This document shows, in pieces, positions 55,090-63,878 of a stretch of DNA of 64,000 bases. The stretch comes from an uncultured Hyphomonadaceae bacterium (lineage in GTDB: Bacteria; Pseudomonadota; Alphaproteobacteria; Caulobacterales; Hyphomonadaceae): the NCBI GenBank assembly GCA_913057945.1, contig CAJXOF010000014.1:41339-105338 (forward strand), given 5' to 3'. Within the stretch, counting starts at the first letter, position 1. Each line of letters begins with the position of its first letter. The position numbers were made by a program, and so were the translations under genes. The notes beneath the pieces are model-generated. The model saw only the letters and a list, made by a program, of their open reading frames with translations. It was not told the origin of the DNA and ran no database searches.

Positions 55090-56783
55090 TGGCGTGGCTA
55101 TTGGCACATATGTGGGCGGCGCTGATAGGGGTCGCCGTATTCGGATTGCTGCTTGGCTGGTCCGTTCGGGGCATGTTGCTGGTCGGCCGGATGCGCCGGG
55201 CCGTGGTCGAGCGCGATGTCACCCAGACCGAGCTGGAGCAAGCCAAGGAAGAGATTGAAAGCCTGTATGCGGCCCAGCGCGGCCAGCCTGTCGGCAATAC
55301 GAATGCCCGCGAAGCGCAGGCCGAACAGACCGTCAAGATGCAGCGCCTGACCGATGAACTGGCCCGCGCCAAGAGCGAGCTGGATGCGCTGAAGGCAAAG
55401 GCTGATGAAGCGCTGTCGAGCGGCGCGAAAGCGGCAGGCACCGCCGGAGTGGCCGCGGCCGGCACGCTGGCCGCTGTGGGCGGGGCAACCGATCCGAACC
55501 CGGCGCTGGTCTGGCGCAATCGGCATCTGGAAAGCCGTGTGCGCCATCTGGAAGCGCTCGTGGGCGAAGGCGGCGCGGCTGCGGCAAGCGCTCCGGCAGC
55601 AGAGGCGGCGCCGGTCATGGCGGCCGCTGCGTCGGCGAGCGAGTCCGCTGCGGCGAAAGCAGAATGGCAAGAGAATTTCCTGAAACAGCGCGTTGAGGCG
55701 CTGGAAGACGAACTCGCCAAGGCGAAAGCCCCGGCGCCTGCGCCGAGCGGGCGCAAGGGCAATGGCGACGCAGAAGAAGAACTGGCCCGCCTGCGCTGGC
55801 GCAACCGCTTCCTGGAAGGGCGGCTTGCCTATTTTGAAGGCGATCAGGATGCCGCCGAAGAGGGCGCTGAGGCGGAGGCTGAAGAGGCCGCCGAGGCGGA
55901 GCCGGTGACGGAGACTGTGGCCGAGCCCATGCCGCTGGCCGACCTGCCAGAAGCAGACATCGAGGTCGAAACCGACATCGAGCCCGACATCGAGCCTGAG
56001 CCGGAAACCGAACTCGCCGAGGCTGAAACCCAGCTGAGCGAAGACGCGCCTGTTGCCGAGGACATTATCGAGGACGACGCCGAAGAGCGTGTCGAGCCTG
56101 TCGAGGAGGCACCTGACGAGGCCGAGCCGGTCATCGAAGCGCCTGTCGAACTGGCTGCGGACCCCGACGCCGAGCCGGATGTGCCGGCCTTCGAGATCAT
56201 GGACCGGTTCGCCGATTCCCAGCCCGCAGAGCCTGATACTGACAGCCATGACGCGGAGCTGACACCGGTCGAGGACGAACTCGCGGACGATTATGCGGAC
56301 GATGCCGAGGCTGACGCGAACGAGTCCGAGGACTCCGGCGAGACCGATCTGCCCAGCGCGGAAGAGGCCAGCCAGGCCATACTGGCAGCGCTGGAACTGA
56401 CCGATGACGAGGACGCGTCCGAACAGGACACCGAGGCAGACGAAGCGGCCGATCTGGCCGAAACGGATGCAGGCGAATCCGACGACGACACGCAGGCAGA
56501 GGCCGAAGCCGCCGATGCGCCCGAAGGCGTCCAGCCGATGGCGCTCGACAAGCCGGTGGCCAATGCGCCGGACGACCTGACCGTGATTGGCGGCATCGGC
56601 CCCAAGATCCAGGAAGTGCTGAACGCCATGGGCATCTGGCATTATGACCAGATCGCCGCCTGGTCGCAGGACAACATCGCCTGGGTCGATCACGAGCTGA
56701 ATTTTTCCGGCCGGATCGTGCGCGAAGGCTGGGTCCAGCAGGCCGCGATCCTTGCCGGTGACACGATTGACGAGGACGCCTAG
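55086..56783 (+). CDS. Membrane-anchored acidic coiled-coil protein with helix-hairpin-helix C-terminus
   Basis: 565 residues. One N-terminal membrane helix (LLAHMWAALIGVAVFGLLLG), a basic stretch, a coiled coil (about 40-105 and 165-215), an extremely Glu/Asp-rich region (about 250-495), and a small HhH-like domain (LTVIGGIGPKIQEVLNAMG with WVDHELNFSGRIVREGWVQQ). The last domain is the type also appended to alphaproteobacterial ribosomal L21 and NuoE. Translation is coupled to the OmpA gene. Function unknown; it may couple envelope to cytoplasmic machinery. Confidence 0.85.
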   Translation: MMAWLLAHMWAALIGVAVFGLLLGWSVRGMLLVGRMRRAVVERDVTQTELEQAKEEIESLYAAQRGQPVGNTNAREAQAEQTVKMQRLTDELARAKSELDALKAKADEALSSGAKAAGTAGVAAAGTLAAVGGATDPNPALVWRNRHLESRVRHLEALVGEGGAAAASAPAAEAAPVMAAAASASESAAAKAEWQENFLKQRVEALEDELAKAKAPAPAPSGRKGNGDAEEELARLRWRNRFLEGRLAYFEGDQDAAEEGAEAEAEEAAEAEPVTETVAEPMPLADLPEADIEVETDIEPDIEPEPETELAEAETQLSEDAPVAEDIIEDDAEERVEPVEEAPDEAEPVIEAPVELAADPDAEPDVPAFEIMDRFADSQPAEPDTDSHDAELTPVEDELADDYADDAEADANESEDSGETDLPSAEEASQAILAALELTDDEDASEQDTEADEAADLAETDAGESDDDTQAEAEAADAPEGVQPMALDKPVANAPDDLTVIGGIGPKIQEVLNAMGIWHYDQIAAWSQDNIAWVDHELNFSGRIVREGWVQQAAILAGDTIDEDA

Positions 56784-56908
56784 GCAACGGGCCGTTCAGG
56801 GCCAATTCAGCCGGGATTGTCCAATCTGGGAACCAATCGTGCAGGGGTGCGATTGCTTTTTGATTGGGCAGGGTTACCCTCGTCCCAGAGGCGATAGGGA
56901 GATTTGAG

Positions 56909-57760
56909 ATGGCCGATCTGGTCGAATTTGATAGTGAAGTTCTGGCCGGAGCGCCGCAGGTGCGCCTGTCGCGCCGCGCGCTGATCACGGGCATTGCCGC
57001 CGGCACCGTGTTTCCCTTCATTTCCAGCTGCACCACCAATCCGGCGACAGGGGCCAGCCAGCTGATCCTGTTCGATGAAGCCCAGGTGGCCAGCATGGCC
57101 GCGACGGCCTGGACCGACATGAAGTCCCAGACCCCGGTTGTCTCCAATACCCGCCTGAAGAACCAGGTGCTGAACGTATGGGAGCGGACCTCGGCGGGTG
57201 CGGCCAAGGCCGGGCATATCGACCCGAACGCAAACTGGGATGTCGCCGTGTTCGACACCGATGATGTCAATGCCTTCGTCATGCCCGGCAACCGGGTCGG
57301 CATCTATCGCGGCATTACCGAACTGACCGAGAATGATGACCAGCTGTCCTCCGTGCTGGGCCATGAGACCGGCCATGTGGTCGGCCGCCACGCTGCAGAG
57401 CGCCTCTCGGTCTCGACCGCGGCGCAGGTCGGCCTGATGGCGGGCCAGATTGCGGTCGCGCAGTCGGAAGAGCTGAGCAAGTATGGCACCGCCATTGGCG
57501 CCCTTGGCGGCGCGGCGATGCAATTCGGCGTGATCCTGCCCTATAGCCGCCGCCATGAGCTGGAAGCCGACAAGCTCGGCGTCGATTACATGCACAATGC
57601 CGGCTATGATACACGTGAATCCGTGCGCCTGTGGGAGCTGATGGCCGCCCAGTCGCAAGGCCAGCGCCCGGCCGAGTTCATGTCCACCCATCCGGACCCG
57701 CTGCGCCGGGCCGATGAGCTCAAACGCTACATCAATGCCAAGGGCTATGCCCTGATGTAG
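56909..57760 (+). CDS. M48 family metalloprotease, lipoprotein/Tat-type
   Basis: 283 residues from the ATG at 56909 (AGGGAG eight bases upstream). The N-terminus has an RRALITGIAAGTVFPFISSC signal with twin Arg and a lipobox Cys, so it may be a Tat-exported lipoprotein. The zinc motif GHETGHVVGRHAAE and the second Glu in RRHELEADKLGVDYM are intact. It is like the LoiP/YggG and BepA proteases that clear misfolded outer-membrane proteins. A terminator follows the stop. Confidence 0.9.
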   Translation: MADLVEFDSEVLAGAPQVRLSRRALITGIAAGTVFPFISSCTTNPATGASQLILFDEAQVASMAATAWTDMKSQTPVVSNTRLKNQVLNVWERTSAGAAKAGHIDPNANWDVAVFDTDDVNAFVMPGNRVGIYRGITELTENDDQLSSVLGHETGHVVGRHAAERLSVSTAAQVGLMAGQIAVAQSEELSKYGTAIGALGGAAMQFGVILPYSRRHELEADKLGVDYMHNAGYDTRESVRLWELMAAQSQGQRPAEFMSTHPDPLRRADELKRYINAKGYALM

Positions 57761-57783
57761 GCGGTCGCTGCTGAATTTCCGAG

Positions 57784-57814
57784 AGCCCGGTTGCCCTGTG
57801 CCGCCGGGCTTTTT
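57784..57814 (+). terminator. Rho-independent terminator after the lipoprotein M48 gene
   Basis: AGCCCGG (57784-57790) pairs with CCGGGCT (57804-57810), 13-base loop, followed by TTTTT. Confidence 0.75.
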
Positions 57815-58018
57815 GCTGCCTCTGACTGCCCAACCTGTGCACACGCCCTTGCGGAAGCCGGAAAAACGGGGCATATACGTTTTTCGACTTTTCGCCGGAC
57901 GATCAGGCATTGAGCGTAAGGGCCTTGCCCTGCAGCTCCTTTCAGAGACCTCCCTTACAAAATTCGTGTTCCCGCGGACCCGCATGTTGCAGGACCGCAA
58001 ATCAATCAGGAGTGTTTC

Positions 58019-58228
58019 ATGACAAGTGGCACCGTAAAATTCTACAACGACCAAAAAGGCTTCGGCTTCATCCAGCCTGACGATGGCGGCACCGACGTGT
58101 TCGTCCACGCTACCGCGCTTGAGCGCGCCGGCATGCGCATGCTGTCCGAAGGTCAGAAGGTTTCCTTCACGACCGCCGTTGACCAGCGCAGCGGCAAGAC
58201 CGCCGTTGACACGATCACCGCTGAATAG
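58019..58228 (+). CDS. cspA: Cold-shock domain protein
   Basis: 69 residues, a single cold-shock domain. RNP1 is KGFGFIQPD and RNP2 is VFVHATAL, so nucleic-acid binding is retained. Small CSD proteins act as RNA chaperones. The 200-base gap upstream has a small AGGGC/GCCCT hairpin and CAGGAG before the ATG, but no cold-box motif that I can identify. It has its own terminator. Confidence 0.95.
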   Translation: MTSGTVKFYNDQKGFGFIQPDDGGTDVFVHATALERAGMRMLSEGQKVSFTTAVDQRSGKTAVDTITAE

Positions 58229-58259
58229 TCCGCAAGGACTTTTCCAGTAGGATCAGACG

Positions 58260-58288
58260 GGCCGTCTCCGAAAGGAGGCGGCCTTTTT
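58260..58288 (+). terminator. Rho-independent terminator of the cold-shock gene
   Basis: A 10-bp stem (58260-58269 with 58274-58283, one GU pair), GAAA tetraloop, followed by TTTTTG. Confidence 0.92.
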
Positions 58289-58343
58289 GTTTGGGCTTGC
58301 GAAAAGCGCTTGAAAAACGCGCCTCAGCTGTCACCAAGCGCGC

Positions 58344-58874
58344 ATGACGGACCCTGTGAGAATTTGCCCGGTTGGACCTGAAGACCTGCCTGCCTTGCGG
58401 GATCTGGCCGAGGCCACATTCCTCGACACGTTTTCAAGCCAGAATGCCGCGCACAATATGTCCGCTTATGCGTCCGCCGCCTTCGCTATGGACCGGGTCA
58501 GGGCGGAGTATGAGAACACCCATTCCCGCTTCTATCTTGCCCGGACCGGCTCCGACATTGCGGGATATCTGAAGCTGAACACCGGGCCCGCCCAGACCGA
58601 GCAGGACCTCGAAAACGCGATGGAAATCGAGCGCATCTATGCGACCCGCGCCTTTCAGGGGCAAGGCATCGGCAAGCGCCTGATGGCCACGGCCCTGGAG
58701 ACGGCGCGGGCGGCGGGGGTGGACTGGGTCTGGCTGGGGGTCTGGGAACACAATCAGAAGGCCATCGCCTTTTATGAGCATCAGGGGTTCGAGCCCTTCG
58801 GCCGCCACAGCTTTCGCCTGGGGGACGACGTGCAGGTCGACGTGATGATGAAGAAGAAGATGGCGCGCGATTAG
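58344..58874 (+). CDS. GNAT family N-acetyltransferase
   Basis: 176 residues with the GNAT core: motif A is AFQGQGIGKRLMATALE (acetyl-CoA pyrophosphate loop), preceded by IERIYATR, and motif B is HNQKAIAFYEHQGF with the Tyr. The family acetylates amines on small molecules or protein N-termini. Substrate unknown. It sits between the cold-shock gene and the rplKA leader. Confidence 0.92.
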   Translation: MTDPVRICPVGPEDLPALRDLAEATFLDTFSSQNAAHNMSAYASAAFAMDRVRAEYENTHSRFYLARTGSDIAGYLKLNTGPAQTEQDLENAMEIERIYATRAFQGQGIGKRLMATALETARAAGVDWVWLGVWEHNQKAIAFYEHQGFEPFGRHSFRLGDDVQVDVMMKKKMARD

Positions 58875-58915
58875 CGGCGCAGGACGGGGACAGGCGCGGG
58901 CGCGGCGATTCAGCT

Positions 58916-59010
58916 GGGGAGTTGCAATTCCCCGCACTTTCAGCCATACGCCCCACTTCCGTGGGAGGCCGTTAGCCCGGCCAGACCACGAACCTCCAAA
59001 GTAACCGGGC
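58916..59010 (+). promoter_or_regulatory. Structured 5' leader of rplK-rplA
   Basis: Three hairpins in the 181-base gap before rplK: GGGGA/TCCCC (58916-58933), CCCAC-TTCC-GTGGG (58952-58965) and GCCCGG/CCGGGC (58975-59010). GGAGG at 58964-58968 can also pair with CCTCC at 58993-58997. It may be the L1-binding autoregulatory site known for rplKA operons, but the match is by position and structure only. Confidence 0.45.
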
Positions 59011-59055
59011 GGATCGAAAGACCACCGCCCCATCTGAAACGTTCGAGAGGACAAT

Positions 59056-59502
59056 ATGGCTAAGAAACTCCTGGGGCACCTCAAGCTCCAGATTCCTGCC
59101 GGCCAAGCCAACCCGTCGCCGCCCGTCGGCCCGGCGCTCGGTCAGCGCGGAATCAACATCATGGAATTCTGTAAGGCGTTCAACGCCAAGACCCAGGGCA
59201 TGGAACCCGGTCTTCCGACCCCGGTCGTGATTTCCTATTACCAGGACAAATCGTTCACGTTCATCACCAAGTCTCCACCGGCCACTGTGCTGCTGAAGAA
59301 GGCTGCCAAGCTGAAGCTCGGCAAGAAGCCTGCTTCCGGCGCCAACAAGCCGGGCTATGAGACGGTCGGCAAGGTCACCATGGCTCAGGTTCGCGAGATC
59401 GCGGAAATGAAGATGGAAGACCTGAACGCAAACGACCTCGACGCAGCCTCGAAAATCATTGCCGGGTCCGCCCGCGCAATGGGCATCGAAGTGACGGAGT
59501 AA
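59056..59502 (+). CDS. rplK: 50S ribosomal protein L11
   Basis: 148 residues. N-terminal domain ([21 protein letters not shown]) contacts the GTPase centre, and the C-terminal domain ([23 protein letters not shown]) binds 23S rRNA helices 43-44. GAGAGGAC before the ATG. rplA follows after five bases. Confidence 0.98.
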   Translation: MAKKLLGHLKLQIPAGQANPSPPVGPALGQRGINIMEFCKAFNAKTQGMEPGLPTPVVISYYQDKSFTFITKSPPATVLLKKAAKLKLGKKPASGANKPGYETVGKVTMAQVREIAEMKMEDLNANDLDAASKIIAGSARAMGIEVTE

Positions 59503-59507
59503 GCATC

Positions 59508-60209
59508 ATGGCGAAACCAGGAAAGCGTACCCGCGCAATCATCGAATCCGTGGATGCCGACAAGGCCTACACGATCACCGAAGCTGTCGCGCTGGTGAAG
59601 TCGAACGCGAAAGCGAAATTCGACGAAACCGTCGAGATCGCCGTGAACCTCGGCGTTGACCCGAAATATGCAGACCAGATGGTCCGCGGTGTGGTCAATC
59701 TGCCATCGGGCACCGGCAAGGACGTTCGCGTCGCCGTGTTCGCAAAGGATGCCAAGGCTGACGAAGCCAAGGAAGCCGGAGCCGATTTCGTCGGCGCCGA
59801 AGACCTGATGGAAAAAATCCAGGGCGGCTTCATGGACTTCGATCGTGTCATCGCATCGCCAGACATGATGGCCGTTGTCGGTCGTCTCGGTAAGGTGCTC
59901 GGCCCCCGCGGCCTGATGCCGAACCCGAAAGTCGGTACGGTCACGCCAAACGTGGCACAGGCCGTCAAGGACGCGAAGTCCGGCTCGGTCGAGTTCCGCG
60001 TCGAGAAGGCCGGTCTCATCCATGCCGGTATCGGCAAGGCCAGCTTCACCGAAGGCGACATCGAAACCAATGTCAAAGCCTTCCTTGATGCCCTGACCAA
60101 GGCACGCCCATCGGGCGCCAAAGGCCAGTTCGTGCGCAAGATCACCCTGTCGTCCACAATGGGCGCCGGCGTCACGATCGACACGTCCGAGGCCAACCAG
60201 ACGGCTTAA
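59508..60209 (+). CDS. rplA: 50S ribosomal protein L1
   Basis: 233 residues with the two L1 domains; the invariant [15 protein letters not shown] segment is present. L1 binds the 23S rRNA stalk and, in many bacteria, the leader of its own mRNA. A strong terminator follows, so rplJ-rplL are not in this transcript; the next gene is on the other strand. Confidence 0.98.
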   Translation: MAKPGKRTRAIIESVDADKAYTITEAVALVKSNAKAKFDETVEIAVNLGVDPKYADQMVRGVVNLPSGTGKDVRVAVFAKDAKADEAKEAGADFVGAEDLMEKIQGGFMDFDRVIASPDMMAVVGRLGKVLGPRGLMPNPKVGTVTPNVAQAVKDAKSGSVEFRVEKAGLIHAGIGKASFTEGDIETNVKAFLDALTKARPSGAKGQFVRKITLSSTMGAGVTIDTSEANQTA

Positions 60210-60250
60210 ATCCGGCACCGGATTTCAGAGAGAGAGAGAGAACAAAGTGA

Positions 60251-60281
60251 AGCCCGGCGCAGAGATGCGCCGGGCTTTTTT
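60251..60281 (+). terminator. Rho-independent terminator of rplK-rplA
   Basis: A perfect 11-bp stem (60251-60261 with 60266-60276), GAGA loop, and TTTTTT, 41 bases after the rplA stop. Confidence 0.96.
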
Positions 60282-60293
60282 CATGCCTGCCTC

Positions 60294-60447
60294 CTCATCC
60301 TTCGACCCCGGCTTTCACCGGGGCAGGCCCCGCTCAGGATGAGTCCGCACTTTGTCCCGCATTTTCGAAGCGCTCATGCTGAGCGAAGTCGAAGCACGAG
60401 CGCGGGTCTGGAGCCGATCCCGGATACACCCTTCGGGCGTTCCGGGA
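60294..60447. repeat. Triple-hairpin intergenic repeat element
   Basis: Three consecutive inverted repeats: CTCATCCT/AGGATGAG (60294-60301, 60336-60343) enclosing CCCCGG/CCGGGG; an 11-base imperfect pair (60370-60380, 60393-60403) around GAGCGAAGTCGA; and TCCCGGA/TCCGGGA (60418-60424, 60441-60447). The CTGAGCGAAGTCGAAG-type core is of a kind seen dispersed between genes in many Alphaproteobacteria. Only one copy is in this window. Confidence 0.6.
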
Positions 60448-60466
60448 TGACACGTACTTCAAGTCA

Positions 60467-62554
60467 TCAGCCCACGAAGGACAGGCGCACGAACGCGCCA
60501 CGGCCAGCGCCGGGGAGGCGGGTGCCGATGGCGACATCGCCATAGGCGTTGCGGTTGTAGCCCGAGAGGTGATCGCGTGTGATTTGGTCGAGCAGGTTCT
60601 CGATGCCCGCTGACAGGCGCACGCCGTCTTTCACCTGCCAGTCACCATACAGGCTGAGCGTGACATAGCCCGGTGTCTCGGCTTCCTGAAGGGTTTGCGA
60701 GACCCTGTCCTGTTCGGCGACCGCGCGGGTCTCGAACGTGGCAGTCCAGAGATCGCCTTCCCAGGTCAGGCCAGCGGTCAGGCTGGGCGGGGCGATGCGG
60801 TAGAGATCCTCGTTGAAGTCGCGCCGCTCGCCGCGCACATAGGAGAGGACGGCATCTGCGCGCAATGGGCCGGGCAAATCCATGCCCGCATCGAGGTCAA
60901 AGCCGTAGAGCCGCGCGTCCACATTGGTGAACCGCAAGAGGGCGGCGGAGCTGCCATGCATGCTGGCCATCATCTCTTCCAGTGGGTCGGCTACGCCCGG
61001 CGTATCATCAAAGGGCGTGCCCTGAATGAAATCGTCGATCTGGCGGATATAGACCGTGGGCCGGATATAGGCGGTGTCCGTGACATAATCGAAGCCGGTC
61101 TCGGCAATCAGGGCGACTTCCGGATCGAGTGTCTGGTCGCCGAGATAGACATTGCCATCGGCGAGGCCCGCGCTGGAGCCGGATGGCAACCATTGGAACC
61201 ATTCGAGATAGAAGGGCGCACGGGATTTGCGGGCCAGCGTGACGCGCCAGGTGAGGTCGTCCGTGATCGGACGCCAGAGCCGGGCGGCAATGTCTACCGT
61301 GGTGGCCTCCACACTGCGATCCGAGGCGTTGTAGCTGGCCGCGAGCATCATCTGGCCCATTGAGGTATCTGCGCCAAAAATGGCCGTGCCGCCTTTGCCG
61401 TCATACTCATCGACGCGCAGGCCAAGCTCGGCATTGAAGTCGCCAAGTGTGCCGGTCCATTCGGCAAAGGCGCCGTAGCGGTCGATCACGATGTCCGGCA
61501 GGGAGTAGATGTAATTGTCGAGGTTTTCCGGCTCGACCACATGGATGTTGTGGTCTTCCTCTGCCGTGTCCGCACCAAGCTGGAGGCTGCCGCCGAATGC
61601 GGGGAAGGTGGCCGAGATGCCTGCCTTGCGGGTGATGGCATAGGCGAGGGCTTCGCGCCGCATCATGGCGGGGCGCAAATCATACGTATTCATGCCGTGG
61701 GCCGCGTCGGTATAGCTGGCCGAAGCCTCGATGAGGACATCGCCAAAGCTATTCTCATAGTCCGCTTTCACGACGTCCGTGTCGACAAAGCGGATATCCA
61801 TGCCGAAGGGCGGGTTGCCGGAAAAGCCGGTATTGTGACGCCGCCAGTCGAGGCTGAACTCGCCAAGATCCGTTCGCAGGCCCGTGGAGAGGCCGTGGAT
61901 GCTGCGCTGGAATTCCGAGCCCCCAATCGTGCCGTCCTTGTACGCCGTATCGCCGCCCTCTTCATAGGCACCGAGCAGGTTTGCCCGCCATGTGTCGGTC
62001 GACGCGCCGATGATGCCGCCACTGGAGAGGCTGTCATTCACGGTCCGGCCCCCAATCGTCAGATCATATCCGAGCGTGGCGTCAGACGAATTGGCATAAT
62101 CGGTCTTCTTGAAGACGGCGTCCGCGCCGCCGCCGATGCCGGGGCCTTCGGAGACCGGGCTGATGCCGCGATCAATATGGACGGCCGCAACGAGCGGGGT
62201 CGGCGCATAGTGCAGCGCCGGATCCATCAAATTCGGGCCGCCGCTGGCGAAGCTGTGGCCGTCGATGCGCAGGTTCAGGCGCGGGCCGAACAGGCCGCGA
62301 TACTGCATCTGGCCGGACATTTCGCCATTGCCGATGCGGGCTGCGCCGGGCGTGCGGGCGATCAGGCGGGTGATGTCCACGCCGGTGAGCGGCACCGCTT
62401 CAGGCGTGAGTGCGGCATCCGTCGCGGTGGTGGTGCGGTGGCGGGTGACGATGATGACGTCCTGCAGGGCGGGGTCTGGCGTCTCGGCGGCGGCGAGCAG
62501 GGGGCAAGTGGCAAGGGCGATCAGCGCCGTGCCAGCGGAAAGAATGCGTTTCAT
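60467..62554 (-). CDS. TonB-dependent receptor, OprC/NosA-like (possible copper uptake)
   Basis: 695 residues with signal peptide (SAGTALIALATCPLLAAAE), a plug containing MSGQMQYRGLFGPRLNLRIDG and a Met/His-rich FASGGPNLMDPALHYAP segment, and a beta barrel ending in FVRLSFVG. The RG.FGPR...DG and GPN.MDP.L.Y pattern resembles OprC/NosA-type copper receptors. The DUF2946 gene just upstream, often linked to copper genes, supports that, though iron or another ligand is possible. Confidence 0.85.
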   Translation of the reverse strand: MKRILSAGTALIALATCPLLAAAETPDPALQDVIIVTRHRTTTATDAALTPEAVPLTGVDITRLIARTPGAARIGNGEMSGQMQYRGLFGPRLNLRIDGHSFASGGPNLMDPALHYAPTPLVAAVHIDRGISPVSEGPGIGGGADAVFKKTDYANSSDATLGYDLTIGGRTVNDSLSSGGIIGASTDTWRANLLGAYEEGGDTAYKDGTIGGSEFQRSIHGLSTGLRTDLGEFSLDWRRHNTGFSGNPPFGMDIRFVDTDVVKADYENSFGDVLIEASASYTDAAHGMNTYDLRPAMMRREALAYAITRKAGISATFPAFGGSLQLGADTAEEDHNIHVVEPENLDNYIYSLPDIVIDRYGAFAEWTGTLGDFNAELGLRVDEYDGKGGTAIFGADTSMGQMMLAASYNASDRSVEATTVDIAARLWRPITDDLTWRVTLARKSRAPFYLEWFQWLPSGSSAGLADGNVYLGDQTLDPEVALIAETGFDYVTDTAYIRPTVYIRQIDDFIQGTPFDDTPGVADPLEEMMASMHGSSAALLRFTNVDARLYGFDLDAGMDLPGPLRADAVLSYVRGERRDFNEDLYRIAPPSLTAGLTWEGDLWTATFETRAVAEQDRVSQTLQEAETPGYVTLSLYGDWQVKDGVRLSAGIENLLDQITRDHLSGYNRNAYGDVAIGTRLPGAGRGAFVRLSFVG

Positions 62555-62620
62555 GGGGAAGTCCTCTTCGCCTGCCGAAGGGGGCAGGCGGTGTCTGATT
62601 GAAATTCGGGAAAAGTCAGA

Positions 62621-63043
62621 TCAGGCGGAGAGGGGCGGCCCGCGCGCAGGCAGGCGGGTGTCGATGGGCCGCTGGGTGAGCGGCAGGACATAGAGGTTGG
62701 CGCCGAGCCGGGGCAGGCCGAATTCTGCCGGGGCCGGCAGGGCGGGCGGCGTGTGCGGCAGGTCGAAGGCCGCGGTCAGCGCATAGGGACAGGTCGAGGT
62801 GTCGGAGGCATCGGTATCGACGGGGGCATGCGGATCGAAATCCGCCGGCAGCTTTTCCAGCGTGCCGGCCTCCGGGTCGAGCCGCATCAGCGAGCCCGCG
62901 CCATCGCCGCAGATGCGGATGAGGATGCCGCCATTGTCCGCCGTATCGACCATGTAGCCTGCCGGGACCGCGCCGCGCACGCCGAGACCTGCCACGAGGA
63001 GCAGCAGGGCAAGCAGGCGCAGATGTCTGAACAGGGCAGGCAT
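62621..63043 (-). CDS. DUF2946 family small secreted protein
   Basis: 140 residues: signal or membrane segment LRLLALLLLVAGLGVRGAVPAGYM, the DUF2946 hallmark with VPAGYM, and a CGDG plus CPYA pair of cysteines. DUF2946 genes often precede copper TonB receptors, as here (66 bases to the next gene). The protein may bind or deliver copper in the periplasm; this is inference. Confidence 0.8.
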   Translation of the reverse strand: MPALFRHLRLLALLLLVAGLGVRGAVPAGYMVDTADNGGILIRICGDGAGSLMRLDPEAGTLEKLPADFDPHAPVDTDASDTSTCPYALTAAFDLPHTPPALPAPAEFGLPRLGANLYVLPLTQRPIDTRLPARGPPLSA

Positions 63044-63182
63044 GGAGCGGGCCTATAGCGCTCTTGTCCCGACATGCGAACGCGACACTTGCACACGGGG
63101 GCCGGTCTTTGGGCGGGGCAGCGGGCGCGTCGCCGCCGGCGGGGCCGGGGCGTTTGGGCAGGTCTGGCGATGGGCGAGGGCG

Positions 63183-63878
63183 TCAGCTCGTGTCGGGGCC
63201 GAGCGCCATCAGGACGAGGAGGTAGAGATCGGAGAGGACCGGCACGGCGGGCTCGGTTTTCGCGATCTGGGCATGTTCGGGCGCCGGGGCGACGGCGAGG
63301 GGGCTGAGGCGTTTTGCATTCTCCGATGCCTGCCGGGCCATCCAGTGGGCCATACGCATCGCATAAGTGTCGAGATTGGCAAGAGCATCGGCGAGGGCCT
63401 GGGCGCGGCGGAGGTAGCGGTCTTCGAGGCCGGGTCTTGGGCGGGCCGCAGGGGGCGAGGGCGCGTCTGGAATGAAGGGCCGGGCAGCGCTGTCCATCAG
63501 GGTGATGCGCGGGCAGTCGGCCAGCGCGAGCAGGGGCCGCGGGTCGCGGTGCTGTTCGGGTTCGATCAGGCGGAAGCGGGGCGCGGAAGGTTCGCGGGGC
63601 GCATCCGGGGATGGCGTTGGCGTGTCGCCGCGCTGTGACGGAGCGGCGGGCGATGGTGCCGGGGCTGGCACATCGAGCCGCAGGGCCATGAGATAGATCA
63701 CGCGGCGCAGCAGGTCTTCAACGAGAGGCAGGTCCCGCATGCCGCGCCGGGCCAGCGCGATCCCGCGTCCGGCGAGTTCGGTCAGCGCCGCGACCATCGT
63801 GGCGACAATGTCCAGCGCGAGGGCTTCAAGCCGCTCCGGCTCGGCAGGCGTGGGGAAGGGGTCGGCAGGCATTTCCAT
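63183..63878 (-). CDS. Hypothetical protein, Pro/Ala-rich middle
   Basis: 231 residues with no signal peptide. An N-terminal helical part (LEALALDIVATMVAALTELA, VEDLLRRVIYLMALRL), a Pro/Ser-rich linker (about 75-100) and a C-terminal helical part (RRAQALADALANLDTYAMRMAHWMARQ). I recognise no domain. The two helical blocks could pair with each other or a partner. It does not overlap other genes, and codon use is normal. Confidence 0.65.
   Translation of the reverse strand: MEMPADPFPTPAEPERLEALALDIVATMVAALTELAGRGIALARRGMRDLPLVEDLLRRVIYLMALRLDVPAPAPSPAAPSQRGDTPTPSPDAPREPSAPRFRLIEPEQHRDPRPLLALADCPRITLMDSAARPFIPDAPSPPAARPRPGLEDRYLRRAQALADALANLDTYAMRMAHWMARQASENAKRLSPLAVAPAPEHAQIAKTEPAVPVLSDLYLLVLMALGPDTS

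Noticed and set aside
57798..58022. 74-codon ORF before the cold-shock gene
   Set aside because: No Shine-Dalgarno or family; it overlaps a terminator and the cold-shock 5' leader.
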